Of a stretch of 64,000 nucleotides of DNA, positions 1 to 8,740 are shown piece by piece. Positions within the stretch are counted from its first letter, which is position 1; each line of letters opens with the position of its first letter. A program made the translations under genes and the position numbers. Source of the stretch: Pseudomonas cichorii (GTDB taxonomy: Bacteria > Pseudomonadota > Gammaproteobacteria > Pseudomonadales > Pseudomonadaceae); assembly GCF_015471405.1 (NCBI RefSeq), contig NZ_BLVZ01000003.1, positions 248,001 to 312,000 of the forward strand, read 5' to 3'. A model generated the notes under the pieces. It ran no database searches. It saw only the letters and a program-made list of their open reading frames with translations, and had not been told where the DNA came from.

Positions 1-396
1 CGCTTTGTGGAACTCAGGCAATGGGATGAAATTCTCACGGCCATCCAGGCCATCGTCGATGAAGAGGAGCTGCCCGGCACATCGGCCCGTCTGCTGGAAG
101 CCACCACGTTCCTGCCCATGGAGGCCCGACACAGCACCGACCTGCTGCGTCTTTATCAGCAACAGGCGACCGAACTGGGCTTCATCGTGGAAGGCGAGTT
201 CACCGGCGGCTGCGCCGACTCAGGATTCACTGCCAGCCTGGGCATCCCGACCCTGTGTGGATTGGGGCCGGTCGGCGGCAAGGTGCATACCGATCGCGAA
301 TACCTGGAACTGGCGACCCTGGTTCCAAGAGGCCAGGCACTGGTCGCGACCATTCTGGCGCTGAATGAATCATCCGCCCCTACACCAACCCCGTAG
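1..396 (+). CDS. M20 family metallopeptidase, C-terminal fragment (cut by window start)
   Basis: Only the last ~131 residues are in the window; the reading frame is open through base 1, so the gene begins upstream. The fragment holds the end of the dimerisation lid and the C-terminal catalytic part of a glutamate carboxypeptidase (CPG2)-like zinc hydrolase. The segments GGCADSGFTASLGIPTLCGLGP and KVHTDREYLEL carry the conserved family pattern, in which the His of HTDREY is a zinc ligand. Such enzymes hydrolyse N-acyl amino acids or C-terminal glutamate. An amidase and an AEC carrier follow on the same strand, which suggests import and hydrolysis of an amide or acyl-amino acid (inference). The TAG stop lies inside a REP element (393-415). 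Confidence 0.85.
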   Translation, partial: RFVELRQWDEILTAIQAIVDEEELPGTSARLLEATTFLPMEARHSTDLLRLYQQQATELGFIVEGEFTGGCADSGFTASLGIPTLCGLGPVGGKVHTDREYLELATLVPRGQALVATILALNESSAPTPTP

Positions 397-415
397 GAGC
401 GAATTCATTCGCGAA
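393..415. repeat. REP element, family A (single copy)
   Basis: A 23-bp copy of the element whose core is GCGAATTCATTCGC, itself nearly palindromic. Its second to fourth bases (TAG) provide the stop codon of the upstream peptidase gene. Other copies are at 2936-2989, 12694-12748, 35628-35650 (degenerate) and 44425-44447. Confidence 0.8.
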
Positions 416-446
416 AAGCCCACCGTTTATTCCAAGGACTGCCCTC

Positions 447-1967
447 ATGCCTCACTCCGACCTGCTCAGCAAACCCGCCACCGAACTGCGCGCCCTGATC
501 GGCAATAAACAGCTTTCCCCCGTCGAGCTGCTGGACGCCTGCATCCAGCGAATCGAAACCCTGAACCCGAAGATCAACGCCTTTTCCGCCACCTGTTTCG
601 AGCGGGCCCGCAAGGAAGCGGTAGAGGCAGAACAGGCGGTGATGCAAGGCAAGCCGCTGGGGTTGCTGCATGGCCTGCCCATCGGCATCAAGGACCTGGA
701 GGAAACCGCCGACGTCCTGACCACTTACGGCTCGTCGCTGTTTCGCGACAACGTGCCCAGCCGTGACAACCTCTTCGTGACCCGTCTGCGCAGTGCCGGG
801 GCGATCATGGTCGGCAAGACCAACGTCCCGGAAATGGGCGCAGGAGCCAACACCCGCAATGTGGTCTGGGGAGCCACCGGCAATCCTTTTGATCCAGAGC
901 TGAACGCTGGCGGTTCATCGGGCGGTTCGGCTGCTGCGCTGGCGGTGGATATGGTGCCGCTGTGCAGCGGCTCCGACACTGGCGGCTCGTTGCGTATTCC
1001 CGCTGCACTGTGCGGCATCGTTGGCCTGCGGCCTTCACCGGGTCTGGTACCCAGCGAGCGCAAGAAGCTTGGCTGGACCCCGATTTCAGTGGTCGGCCCC
1101 ATGGGCCGAACTGTGGCCGATACCTTGCTGCAACTGCGGGCATCGGCAGGTCTGGGCCAGTCCGACCCGTTGAGCTATACCGTCGACAACGACGAGTTTG
1201 CGCCCCGCTCCATCGACCTGAGCCAGTTGCGCGTCGGTTACAGCGAAGACTTTGGCAGTTGCGCCGTGGATAACGAAATCCGCGCTGTGTTCCGGGCAAA
1301 AATCAATGCCATCAAGCACCTGTTCAAGTCCTGCGAGGCCATCGACCTCAATCTGGAAAGCGCCCATCGCACCTTCGACGTGTTGCGCGCCGAAGCCTTC
1401 GTCGCCGGTCTTCAGGATGCCCATGAGCGTGACCCGGACGCACTCGGCCCCAACACCCGCGCCAACTATGAAATGGGCGCGGCCATGTCGTTGCAGGATT
1501 GCGTCAAGGCCCATGGCGAACAGAGCCGCATCTTCCGCAGCTTCCAGCAACAGTTCGAGCGCTATGACCTGATCCTCTCCCCCACCACACCGGTTTCGCC
1601 CTTCCCGTGGACCGAGCTGTACCTGCGAGAAGTCAATGGCGTGCCGCTGGACAATTACTATCGCTGGCTGGCGCTGTGCTACACCATCACCCTGACCACC
1701 AACCCTGCCGTCTCGATCCCCTGTGGCCTGGACCACAAGGGCATGCCATTCGGTCTGCAAGTGATTGGCGGTTTCCGGGGCGATGCCGTCTTGATGGCCT
1801 GCGCCCAGGCGCTCGAACAGGCCACCGCAGGCGACCCTCGCCTGTCACGTCCGCGCCCGGACCTGCAAAAGCTGATGGATTCGGCGGTGGATCTGACCCA
1901 TATCGTCACTCATCCACCGATCTATGGTGGATCGAGCACGCTCAAGCCGGATATAGGGGCAATGTGA
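447..1967 (+). CDS. Amidase (amidase signature family)
   Basis: A 506-residue amidase-signature enzyme of normal length, predicted to hydrolyse a carboxamide to acid plus ammonia in the cytoplasm. The Ser-cisSer-Lys triad is visible: Lys82 in GIKDLEE, the serines of GGSSGGS (about 157-158), and nucleophile Ser181 in GSDTGGS, followed by the usual CGIVGLRPS. The ATG has an AAGGA ribosome site 8 bases upstream. There is no signal peptide. The substrate cannot be read from sequence. The gene sits 51 bp after the M20 peptidase and 60 bp before an AEC transporter, so the three may form one scavenging operon. Confidence 0.9.
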   Translation: MPHSDLLSKPATELRALIGNKQLSPVELLDACIQRIETLNPKINAFSATCFERARKEAVEAEQAVMQGKPLGLLHGLPIGIKDLEETADVLTTYGSSLFRDNVPSRDNLFVTRLRSAGAIMVGKTNVPEMGAGANTRNVVWGATGNPFDPELNAGGSSGGSAAALAVDMVPLCSGSDTGGSLRIPAALCGIVGLRPSPGLVPSERKKLGWTPISVVGPMGRTVADTLLQLRASAGLGQSDPLSYTVDNDEFAPRSIDLSQLRVGYSEDFGSCAVDNEIRAVFRAKINAIKHLFKSCEAIDLNLESAHRTFDVLRAEAFVAGLQDAHERDPDALGPNTRANYEMGAAMSLQDCVKAHGEQSRIFRSFQQQFERYDLILSPTTPVSPFPWTELYLREVNGVPLDNYYRWLALCYTITLTTNPAVSIPCGLDHKGMPFGLQVIGGFRGDAVLMACAQALEQATAGDPRLSRPRPDLQKLMDSAVDLTHIVTHPPIYGGSSTLKPDIGAM

Positions 1968-2027
1968 TAGGCATGGCCGGGTCCAGAGCGCCATAATGCC
2001 CGGCCATCCCCCAAGGAGCTTGAATCT

Positions 2028-2927
2028 GTGGCCGTTTCCCAAGCCATCCTGCCGATATTTCTGTTGATCGTCCTGGGTTACGTGCTGGGACGCCGCAAAG
2101 CACTCACTCCCGATAGCACCAAGGCCTTGAGCAATCTGGCCTTCAAGCTGTTCATGCCCATGGTGCTGTTTACCGGCATGGCCAAGGCGCCACTGCACGA
2201 TGGTCTGGATATACGGATACTGGCAGCCTACTTCGTACCCGCATTGATGGTGTTTGCGCTGGTCAATCTGGTGAACCACCGCTTTGCCGGCAAACCGACA
2301 CCCTTCGGCCTGACAGCGAGCTTTTCCAATAACGTGCTGATCGGCATTCCGATGATCGCCGGTCTGTTCGGCAATCCCGGGCTGGTCCTGCTGTTTACCG
2401 TGATTGCCGTTCACAGCCTGTTGCTGTTCAGCTTCCAGAGCCTGTACGACAGTTTTGCGGGCAACGAACCGTTCAATTCGCGCTCTTTGATTGCGAGCCT
2501 GGCGAACCCGATGATCATTGGCCTGTTGCTGGGCGTGGCGCTGAACCTGTCGGGCCTTGCATTACCGGACTGGGCGGACCACCTCACCACATGGCTGGCC
2601 CAGGCTGCCCTGCCCTGCGCATTGATCGTGCTGGGTGCCAACCTTTCCAGCTACCGGCTGACACCCAGCGCCGAGGCCTTGGGTATCACTTTCGCCAAAC
2701 TGGCGCTGATGCCGCTGCTGGTGTTGCTGGCCTGTATCGTGCTGGGCATAGAAGGCATGCCACGGGCGGTGCTGGTGCTGATGGCTGCCGGACCGTCCGG
2801 GGTCAATGTGCTGGGTTTTGCCCGGACCGTGTCGGACGTCCAGAAAACCAGCTCGGCGATTTGCCTGACCACCATTCTGTCGGCGGGGACATTGCCGTTG
2901 TGGATGTGGATCGGGACACTGTTTTAA
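2028..2927 (+). CDS. AEC family (auxin efflux carrier-like) transporter
   Basis: A 299-residue integral membrane protein with about ten hydrophobic segments arranged as two five-helix halves, as in AEC permeases such as MdcF. The GTG start is preceded by AAGGAG at 9 bases. The family moves organic anions, including malonate and malate, across the inner membrane; the direction and substrate here are unknown. Its position downstream of the amidase suggests it exports or imports the amide substrate or acid product (inference). The C-terminal segment AAGPSGVNVLGFAR is a typical AEC motif. A REP pair follows the stop codon and may act as a transcript end. Confidence 0.85.
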   Translation: MAVSQAILPIFLLIVLGYVLGRRKALTPDSTKALSNLAFKLFMPMVLFTGMAKAPLHDGLDIRILAAYFVPALMVFALVNLVNHRFAGKPTPFGLTASFSNNVLIGIPMIAGLFGNPGLVLLFTVIAVHSLLLFSFQSLYDSFAGNEPFNSRSLIASLANPMIIGLLLGVALNLSGLALPDWADHLTTWLAQAALPCALIVLGANLSSYRLTPSAEALGITFAKLALMPLLVLLACIVLGIEGMPRAVLVLMAAGPSGVNVLGFARTVSDVQKTSSAICLTTILSAGTLPLWMWIGTLF

Positions 2928-2935
2928 ACATCTGT

Positions 2936-2989
2936 GTAGGAGCGAATTCATTCGCGAATTGTCATTTTCGCGAATGAATTCGCTCCTAC
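2936..2989. repeat. Inverted pair of family A REP elements
   Basis: Two 23-bp REP copies in head-to-head orientation (2936-2958 and 2967-2989) separated by 8 bp. They can form a long hairpin between the convergent AEC transporter and nitrate ABC transporter genes. This hairpin probably stabilises or terminates both transcripts (inference from known REP behaviour). Confidence 0.85.
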
Positions 2990-2995
2990 CGGGGA

Positions 2996-3805
2996 TCAGA
3001 CAGCCACCGCCTCCACCTTGCGATGCTTCTCGTACAGGAAGCTCAGCACTGCATGGCGATACTGGTTGTACAGCGGGTCATCGGCCATGGCGATGCGGTT
3101 GCGCGGGCGCGGCAGGTCGATCTTGAGGATTTCGCCAATGGTCGCCGACGGGCCATTGGTCATCATCACGATACGATCGGAAAGCAGCACCGCTTCGTCC
3201 ACGTCATGGGTAATCATCAGCACCGTGTTCTGCAACTCGCTCTGGATTCGCATCACCTCATCCTGCAAGTGCGCACGAGTCAGTGCATCCAGTGCGCCGA
3301 AGGGTTCGTCCAGCAGCAGGACCTTGGGTTGCATGGCCAGTGCGCGAGCAATACCGACCCGTTGCTTCATACCGCCGGATACTTCACTCGGGCGCTTGTG
3401 CAGAGCATGACTCATGCTGACCATGTCCAGGTTATACAACACCCACTCATGACGCTCGGCCTTGCTCTTGCTGTGCTTGAACACCTTGTCGACCGCCAGC
3501 GCCACGTTTTCGTAAACCGTCAGCCAGGGCAGCAGCGAATGGTTCTGGAACACCAGGCTGCGATCCGGGCCCGGTGCGCGAACCTCTTTACCATCCAGGA
3601 TCACCGCACCGCTGGTGGACTCGGTCAGCCCGGCCACAATGTTCAACACCGTCGACTTGCCGCAGCCCGAGTGGCCGATGATCGAGATGTACTCGCCCCG
3701 TGCCACATCCAGATTGACGCCGGTCAGGACCTGGCTGGAAACCCCGTCGCGCTCGAAGGTCTTGCTGACTTTTTCGATGCTCAGATACTTGTCTTGCGCA
3801 TTCAT
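2996..3805 (-). CDS. nrtD: Nitrate/nitrite ABC transporter, ATP-binding protein
   Basis: A 269-residue ABC ATPase of the NrtD/TauB/SsuB family. Walker A (GHSGCGKST), signature (VSGGMKQR), Walker B (VLLLDEP) and the switch His (THDVDEAV) are all present. The start at 3805 is chosen because AAGGAG lies 7-8 bases upstream; the ATG at 3811 is too close to that site, and the open frame to 4012 overlaps the permease gene. It is the last gene of the minus-strand order NIT-ANTAR regulator, binding protein, permease, ATPase. It energises uptake of nitrate, as predicted from the NrtA-type binding protein. Aliphatic sulfonate uptake is the alternative, made unlikely by the regulator. Confidence 0.88.
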   Translation of the reverse strand: MNAQDKYLSIEKVSKTFERDGVSSQVLTGVNLDVARGEYISIIGHSGCGKSTVLNIVAGLTESTSGAVILDGKEVRAPGPDRSLVFQNHSLLPWLTVYENVALAVDKVFKHSKSKAERHEWVLYNLDMVSMSHALHKRPSEVSGGMKQRVGIARALAMQPKVLLLDEPFGALDALTRAHLQDEVMRIQSELQNTVLMITHDVDEAVLLSDRIVMMTNGPSATIGEILKIDLPRPRNRIAMADDPLYNQYRHAVLSFLYEKHRKVEAVAV

Positions 3806-3816
3806 GTGCATGCTCC

Positions 3817-4692
3817 TTAACCGGCCGATGTGCCGCGAGTGACGAGATGACCGACAAAGGCCACCAACCGGTCGAGTAGAAACCCGACGACACCGACGTA
3901 GATCAGCGCCAGGATGATGTCGCTGATGCGCGAGGCGTTCCACGCATCCCAGATGAAGAAGCCGATACCCACGCCACCGATCAACATCTCGGCGGCAATG
4001 ATCGCCAGCCATGACAGACCGACACCGATACGCAGGCCGGAGAAGATATAAGGCGCTGCGGCAGGCAGCATGATCTTGCAGAAGTACTCCACGCCATTGA
4101 GACGCAGAACCTTGGCCACGTTGCGGTAGTCCTCGGGAATGTTGCGCACGCCCACCGAGGTATTGATGATGATCGGCCAGATCGCGGTGATGAAAATCAC
4201 GAAGATCGCGGAAGGATGGCTGTCCTTGAAACCGGCCAGCGACAGCGGCAGCCAGGCCAGTGGCGGAACCGTACGCAGGATCTGGAACAGTGGGTCCAGA
4301 GCGCGCATGGCCCAGGCCGACTGACCGATCAATACCCCGAAACTGATCCCGGCGATGACTGCCAGCGTATAGCCGTAGGCAACACGTTGCAGGCTGGCGA
4401 GCAGTTGCCAGGCCATGCCCTTGTCATTGCCACCGTTGTCATAGAACGGATGAATGATCAGTTCCCAGGTTTCATGGATAACCTGAGTCGGCGGCGGCAA
4501 GGCCGCGCCCTTCCCGCTGCAGAGCATTTGCCACAGCAACAGAAACAGGGCACCCACCACCAGCGGCGGCAATACACTCTGCATCAGAAACTGACGCAGG
4601 TTCTTGAATCTGGCAGGCCAGCGACTGGCAGGCTTGCCGGTGACAGATACGGGCGTTCCCGCGGCCTTGAAGCTTTTACTTTCAGCGTTCAT
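3817..4692 (-). CDS. nrtB: Nitrate ABC transporter, permease
   Basis: A 291-residue inner-membrane permease of the NrtB/TauC family with about six hydrophobic segments. The EAA-type cytoplasmic loop appears around GVRNIPEDYRNVAKVLRLNG. A cytoplasmic N-terminus of about 35 polar residues precedes the first helix. GGGAG sits 6 bases before the ATG at 4692. It is 27 bp downstream of the binding-protein gene and 11 bp upstream of the ATPase gene, so it is cotranscribed with both. Expression should follow the nitrate-responsive leader at 6077-6212. Confidence 0.9.
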   Translation of the reverse strand: MNAESKSFKAAGTPVSVTGKPASRWPARFKNLRQFLMQSVLPPLVVGALFLLLWQMLCSGKGAALPPPTQVIHETWELIIHPFYDNGGNDKGMAWQLLASLQRVAYGYTLAVIAGISFGVLIGQSAWAMRALDPLFQILRTVPPLAWLPLSLAGFKDSHPSAIFVIFITAIWPIIINTSVGVRNIPEDYRNVAKVLRLNGVEYFCKIMLPAAAPYIFSGLRIGVGLSWLAIIAAEMLIGGVGIGFFIWDAWNASRISDIILALIYVGVVGFLLDRLVAFVGHLVTRGTSAG

Positions 4693-4719
4693 CGATTTCT
4701 CCCAAGCGAGTGGCCACGA

Positions 4720-6054
4720 TCAAGACAGTGCCTTGATGGTCTGGCTGTCCAGATAGGCCTGCGGGTTTTGCGGATCAAAGGTCTTGCCATCGAAGAACGT
4801 CTCGATGCCACGCGAGGTGGAGGCCGGAATCTGTGCCGCTGGCACGTTCAACTCAGCCGCTGCCTTGCGCCAGATGTCTTCGCGGTTGACCTTGTCGACC
4901 AGCGCCTGGCTGTCGAAACCTTGCGGCAGGTAACCCCAGCGTTTGTTCTCGGTCAGGAACCACAGGTCATGGCTCTTGAACGGATAGGACGCGAACTCGT
5001 TCCAGTAGCGCATCAGGAACGGGCTGTTTTCCACAACCTTGCCGGTGCCGTAGTCGAAGTTGCCTTTCATGCGCTGCACGATGTCTTCGTAAGGCGCATT
5101 GATCCAGCGGCGCTTGGCGCAGATCTGAGCGACCTCTTCCTTGTTTTCCGGCTGGTCGCAGAACATCTGCGCTTCCATTACAGCCTTGAGCAAGGCCTTG
5201 GCCGAGTTGGGGTTGGCGTCTACATAATCGGCACGCAACGCCAGGGCCTTTTCCGGGTGGTTGTTCCAGATCTCGCCGGTGGTGTTGGCCGTGTAACCGA
5301 TTTTCTGGTTGACCAGTTGTCCGTTCCACGGCTCGCCCACACAGAAACTGTCCATGCTGCCGACTTTCATGTTGGCGACCATTTGCGGTGGCGGCACGAC
5401 GATGGTCGACAGGTCCTTGTTCGGGTCGATGCCACCTGCCGCCAGCCAGTAGCGCATCCACAGGTCATGGGTGCCGCCGGGGAAGGTCATCGCGGCGTTG
5501 AGGCTCTTGCCTGCCGCTTTCTTGGCAGCCAGGGCGGCCTTGAAAGGTGACGAGTCGAGGCCCAGCTTCAGGTCAGCGTATTCGCTACCCACGGAAATGC
5601 ACTGACCGCCGACGTTCAGACGGGCCAGGATGTACATCGGAACCGGCCGGTTGTTGGGCGTGATCTTGCCTGCGGCGATCAGATAAGGCATCGGCGTCAG
5701 GATGTGCGCGCCGTCGATGCCGTTGCTGGCCGATCCCAGGACCAGGTTGTCGCGTGTCGTTCCCCAGGAGGACTGTTTCAGCACTTCGACGCCGGTCATG
5801 CCGTACTTGGCAAACAGCCCTTTCTCGTCGGCAACGAACAGTGGCGCGGCATCGGTCAGGGCGATGAAACCCAGCTTGGCGGTGGTGGTTTCCAGACCAT
5901 CGGTGCCAGCGGCCCAGACCACGGACTGCAAGCCCGGCGGCAGAATACTCAGTGCCGCGCCGCCACCCAGCAAGCCCAGTGACTGTTTGAGGAAAGACCG
6001 CCGAGGCGCATTTTGCGGGCTGTCTTGCTCAAGGCTATCTGGCTTCTCGTCCAT
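4720..6054 (-). CDS. nrtA: Nitrate ABC transporter, substrate-binding protein (Tat signal)
   Basis: A 444-residue NrtA/CmpA-family periplasmic binding protein. A twin-arginine signal (APRRSFLKQSLGLLGGGAAL, about residues 16-35) is followed by a mature domain with family segments such as WMRYWLAAGGIDP, PPPQMV and GSMDSFCVGEPWN. The start at 6054 is preceded by GGGGGAA; longer upstream codons run back through the leader terminator and are rejected. The family binds nitrate, nitrite or bicarbonate. The upstream NIT-ANTAR regulator argues for nitrate. No nitrate or nitrite reductase gene lies in this window. Confidence 0.9.
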   Translation of the reverse strand: MDEKPDSLEQDSPQNAPRRSFLKQSLGLLGGGAALSILPPGLQSVVWAAGTDGLETTTAKLGFIALTDAAPLFVADEKGLFAKYGMTGVEVLKQSSWGTTRDNLVLGSASNGIDGAHILTPMPYLIAAGKITPNNRPVPMYILARLNVGGQCISVGSEYADLKLGLDSSPFKAALAAKKAAGKSLNAAMTFPGGTHDLWMRYWLAAGGIDPNKDLSTIVVPPPQMVANMKVGSMDSFCVGEPWNGQLVNQKIGYTANTTGEIWNNHPEKALALRADYVDANPNSAKALLKAVMEAQMFCDQPENKEEVAQICAKRRWINAPYEDIVQRMKGNFDYGTGKVVENSPFLMRYWNEFASYPFKSHDLWFLTENKRWGYLPQGFDSQALVDKVNREDIWRKAAAELNVPAAQIPASTSRGIETFFDGKTFDPQNPQAYLDSQTIKALS

Positions 6055-6076
6055 ATCGTTCCCCCAAAAACACGCA

Positions 6077-6133
6077 TAAAAAAACGGCGTACACACGCTC
6101 CAGGCCTTTGCCGATGAACGTGTGGACGCCGTT
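6077..6133 (-). terminator. Leader terminator, predicted target of NIT-ANTAR antitermination
   Basis: On the minus strand, the arm at 6119-6133 pairs with 6083-6097 over 15 positions with a single mismatch and a 21-base loop, followed at once by seven U residues (6078-6084). It lies between the sigma54 promoter candidate and nrtA, so it would stop transcription before the structural genes. ANTAR proteins such as Klebsiella NasR are known to release this kind of leader terminator when nitrate is bound. A small hairpin (CTTC/GAAG) occurs upstream in the leader; I could not confirm the canonical ANTAR hexaloops. Confidence 0.85.
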
Positions 6134-6197
6134 GTCCGGAATTCGCTTATGTGCCGCGGTCTTCGTCTGGAAGCACCCGGCTTGCATAACCTGCAAA

Positions 6198-6212
6198 GCA
6201 GTTTGCATGCCA
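6198..6212 (-). promoter_or_regulatory. Sigma54 promoter candidate for the nitrate transport operon
   Basis: Read on the minus strand the site is TGGCATGCAAACTGC, with GG and GC at the required 10-base separation and two departures from the consensus TGGCACG-N4-TTGC. Transcription would begin near 6186, about 50 bases before the leader terminator. NtrC/sigma54 activation plus nitrate antitermination is the known double control of the Klebsiella nasF operon, and this arrangement matches it. Confidence 0.6.
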
Positions 6213-6343
6213 GCTTTGCGGCAGCCATGAACCGCGTGGGTTGTAGCGAAGATGAAGCGTCTGGATCGCTGTCCACCGCCGGAGCGTTTCGCACAGTAGT
6301 GGGGCGCTGCCTGCGCCGATTGCCCGGCGCAAGTGCATAAGGC

Positions 6344-7639
6344 TCAATGTCGCTTGCGTGGTGCCGGACGAGCTGCGGCGAAGGCAAGCAGGGTCTGGGA
6401 GACATCAACCATACGCTGGCCGCGCTCCATTGCCGACTGGCGCAGACGCTCGTAGGCCTGGCCTTCGCTCAACTGATGTTCATCCATCAACAAGCGCTTG
6501 GCACGCTCGATCAACTTGCGCTCATTAAGGGCTTGTCGTGCCTCTTCAAGCTCATCGTTGGCGCTCAGCAGGCGCTGGGTCTGGGACTGCAACAGATCCA
6601 GAACCGAACGCCCCAGATGCGGCCCAAGGCCATCAGCTGGCGGACTGTCCATATCGATAGCCTGGACACTGAACAGCCGCGCCTGATCGACACTGCCCTC
6701 AGCTTCCAGACTCACCAGACGGGTCAACAATTGTCGATGGTTGTCCAGATCGGCGCGAGCCTGCTTGATGCTCTCCTGACAACGGACCAGAAGTCCGTCA
6801 GCCAGATAGATCTCGATATCGCGCATGGCATCGATGCGCAGGGTATTGAGGTCGAACCACACCTCCGAAAGCATCGAATCGACTTTCTCGGCCTCGGAGG
6901 TCTTCAACGCTACCCCCCGCAGACGCCCGAGTTGCGCCACGCAATCGCTGCTTTCCTGATTGCGCCACAAACGCCGGGCATCGTCGTCGGCGAACTGGAT
7001 GAAGGTCTGGAAACAGCGCTCCTGGCTCTGGACCAGATGTTCCAGGCGATCATGGGCAGCCGCATCGAAATAACCTGCCAGAAAGCCACCTACGCCACAG
7101 GCACGCTCCTGCCCTGCCAGTTCCTTGCCCTGCATGAAATTGAACATCGCCACCAGAACGCGGGTAACCACCGGGTCGATGGCAGTGTCAGCGGCCTCGA
7201 ATACAACCGCCAGCAAGCCACCGATCAGACGGCTCAACACCATGGTGGCGTCCTGAGGCGTCAGCCGCTGCTCGCGAATGCGTCGCCGCAAACCCGGCAG
7301 TTCATCCAGCCCATGCATGACATAGGCAATGCGGTTAAACAGGCGGGCACGGTCGGATGCACTGGCCGCGTCCAGATCGATGCGCTCGAAACAGACCAGG
7401 ACCCGAGCTTCTATAGTCTTGGCTTCGGCGGTCAGCACATCGAGTTGGGTCAGATGATGGGCCTTGCCGCTGCCCAGATACATATTGGAATAACCACGCT
7501 CACGTTGCAGGGCATGCACCAGTTGGCCGACCTGGGTCACCATCTGGCAGGTAGACGCCAATCCTTCCAGGCCTTCCAGTTCGCTGCGGCGCGCAGCCAA
7601 CATGAAACGCAACGCTGCGGGCATGTTTTTATCAGTCAT
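6344..7639 (-). CDS. nasR: Nitrate-responsive antiterminator (NIT sensor + ANTAR domain)
   Basis: A 431-residue soluble protein. The N-terminal ~300 residues match the all-helical NIT nitrate/nitrite-sensing domain, with the characteristic LQRERGYSNMYLGSG near residue 43. The C-terminal ~60 residues are an ANTAR RNA-binding domain (LIERAKRLLMDEHQLSEGQAYERLR). In the Klebsiella homologue, nitrate binding to NIT lets ANTAR bind leader RNA and prevent termination. Here a terminator with a seven-U tail stands exactly between this gene and nrtA. The gene reads in the same direction as the transporter operon, with 289 bp of leader and promoter between them. Its own ribosome site is weak. Confidence 0.88.
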   Translation of the reverse strand: MTDKNMPAALRFMLAARRSELEGLEGLASTCQMVTQVGQLVHALQRERGYSNMYLGSGKAHHLTQLDVLTAEAKTIEARVLVCFERIDLDAASASDRARLFNRIAYVMHGLDELPGLRRRIREQRLTPQDATMVLSRLIGGLLAVVFEAADTAIDPVVTRVLVAMFNFMQGKELAGQERACGVGGFLAGYFDAAAHDRLEHLVQSQERCFQTFIQFADDDARRLWRNQESSDCVAQLGRLRGVALKTSEAEKVDSMLSEVWFDLNTLRIDAMRDIEIYLADGLLVRCQESIKQARADLDNHRQLLTRLVSLEAEGSVDQARLFSVQAIDMDSPPADGLGPHLGRSVLDLLQSQTQRLLSANDELEEARQALNERKLIERAKRLLMDEHQLSEGQAYERLRQSAMERGQRMVDVSQTLLAFAAARPAPRKRH

Positions 7640-7703
7640 GGAATAGCTTCACGGGTGGAGTTAGGGGTCTCCATGCAAAAGCGGGTCCATGCCCGGGAAC
7701 GAA

Positions 7704-7752
7704 TCGCGGCCAAGGCCCCTCCCACAATCTGTGGGAGGGGCCTTGGCCGCGA
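7704..7752. repeat. Palindromic REP pair, family B (22-bp arms)
   Basis: The 22-bp arms (7704-7725 and 7731-7752) are perfectly complementary around a 5-base spacer. The core is GGCCTTGGCCGCGA. It lies between the stop of the 7759-8583 hydrolase gene and the antiterminator gene, both on the minus strand. The same arms flank longer inserts at 21666-21755 and 33054-33143. Confidence 0.9.
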
Positions 7753-7758
7753 CAGCAA

Positions 7759-8583
7759 TCATGACTGCTTGATGAAATCCAGCAGATAGCCGTTGATCTC
7801 ATCGATCAATGTCGTACACATGCCATGGGAAGCACCGGGGATGATTTTCAGCACCGAACCTCGGACCAGCTCTGCGCTTTTGATGGCAGAAGCGGAAATG
7901 GGTACGATCTGGTCGTCATCGCCATGCAGGATCAAGGTAGGAACATCGAATTTCTTCAGGTCTTCGGTGAAATCGGTTTCGGAAAACGCCTTGATGCAAT
8001 CCAGTTGGCCCTTGATCGAACCCAGCATGCCAATTGCCCAGAACGTATCGATGGTTCCTTGTGAAACATCAGCACCCTCGCGGTTGAAACCATAGAACGG
8101 TGTCGCAAGATCCTTGAAGAATTGCGAACGATTGGCCGTCACACCCTCGCGGATTCCATCGAATACCTCAATGGGCAGGCCCTCGGGATTGGCCTCCGTC
8201 TTGAGCATGATCGGCGGCACAGCACCAATCAGCACAGCCTTGGCAACCCGCTCCGTACCGTGGCGGCCAATATAGCGGGCGACTTCACCGCCGCCTGTGG
8301 AGTGGCCGACAAGAATAGCGTCCGTCAGGTCCAGCGCCTCGAACAGTTCGGCCAGATCGTCGGCGTAGGTGTCCATTTCATTACCGTCCCAAGGCTGGCT
8401 TGAACGGCCATGGCCACGCCGATCGTGGGCAATGACGCGATAGCCGAGGCGGCCCAGGAAGTTCATCTGGGCATCCCAGGCGTCGGCATCCAGCGGCCAG
8501 CCATGGGAAAACACTATCGGTTGCCCGGTGCCCCAATCCTTGTAATAGATCTCGGTGCCATCTTTGACTTTCAACAGGCTCAT
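7759..8583 (-). CDS. Alpha/beta hydrolase, non-heme chloroperoxidase-like
   Basis: A 274-residue alpha/beta hydrolase closely resembling cofactor-free haloperoxidases and esterases. The oxyanion segment is SHGWPL, the nucleophile Ser lies in GHSTGGGE, the acid in HGDDDQIVP and the His in GASHGM. Start choice: AGGA is 9 bases before the ATG at 8583; ATG 8589 and TTG 8592 are also possible. It has no signal peptide. Family members act as esterases or perhydrolases, so a physiological peroxidase role should not be assumed. It is flanked by REP pair B downstream and stands as a single gene. Confidence 0.85.
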   Translation of the reverse strand: MSLLKVKDGTEIYYKDWGTGQPIVFSHGWPLDADAWDAQMNFLGRLGYRVIAHDRRGHGRSSQPWDGNEMDTYADDLAELFEALDLTDAILVGHSTGGGEVARYIGRHGTERVAKAVLIGAVPPIMLKTEANPEGLPIEVFDGIREGVTANRSQFFKDLATPFYGFNREGADVSQGTIDTFWAIGMLGSIKGQLDCIKAFSETDFTEDLKKFDVPTLILHGDDDQIVPISASAIKSAELVRGSVLKIIPGASHGMCTTLIDEINGYLLDFIKQS

Positions 8584-8740
8584 AAACATCAATCCTCATG
8601 TTATGCAGCAGTGACAGGAACAAGGACGACATTCGAGCGACGTAATACGCAATCGACGCATCGAAGGTGTGGGAATTGAGACTAGACCTGAATAAGGGCA
8701 CAGCCTTGTATAGGTGTGCCCTACTGGACCGGTGGTTCGG

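Noticed and set aside
4216..5550. Long plus-strand frame of 444 codons opposite the nitrate transport genes
   Set aside because: It is the reverse shadow of nrtB and nrtA, which are well supported by homology and ribosome sites.
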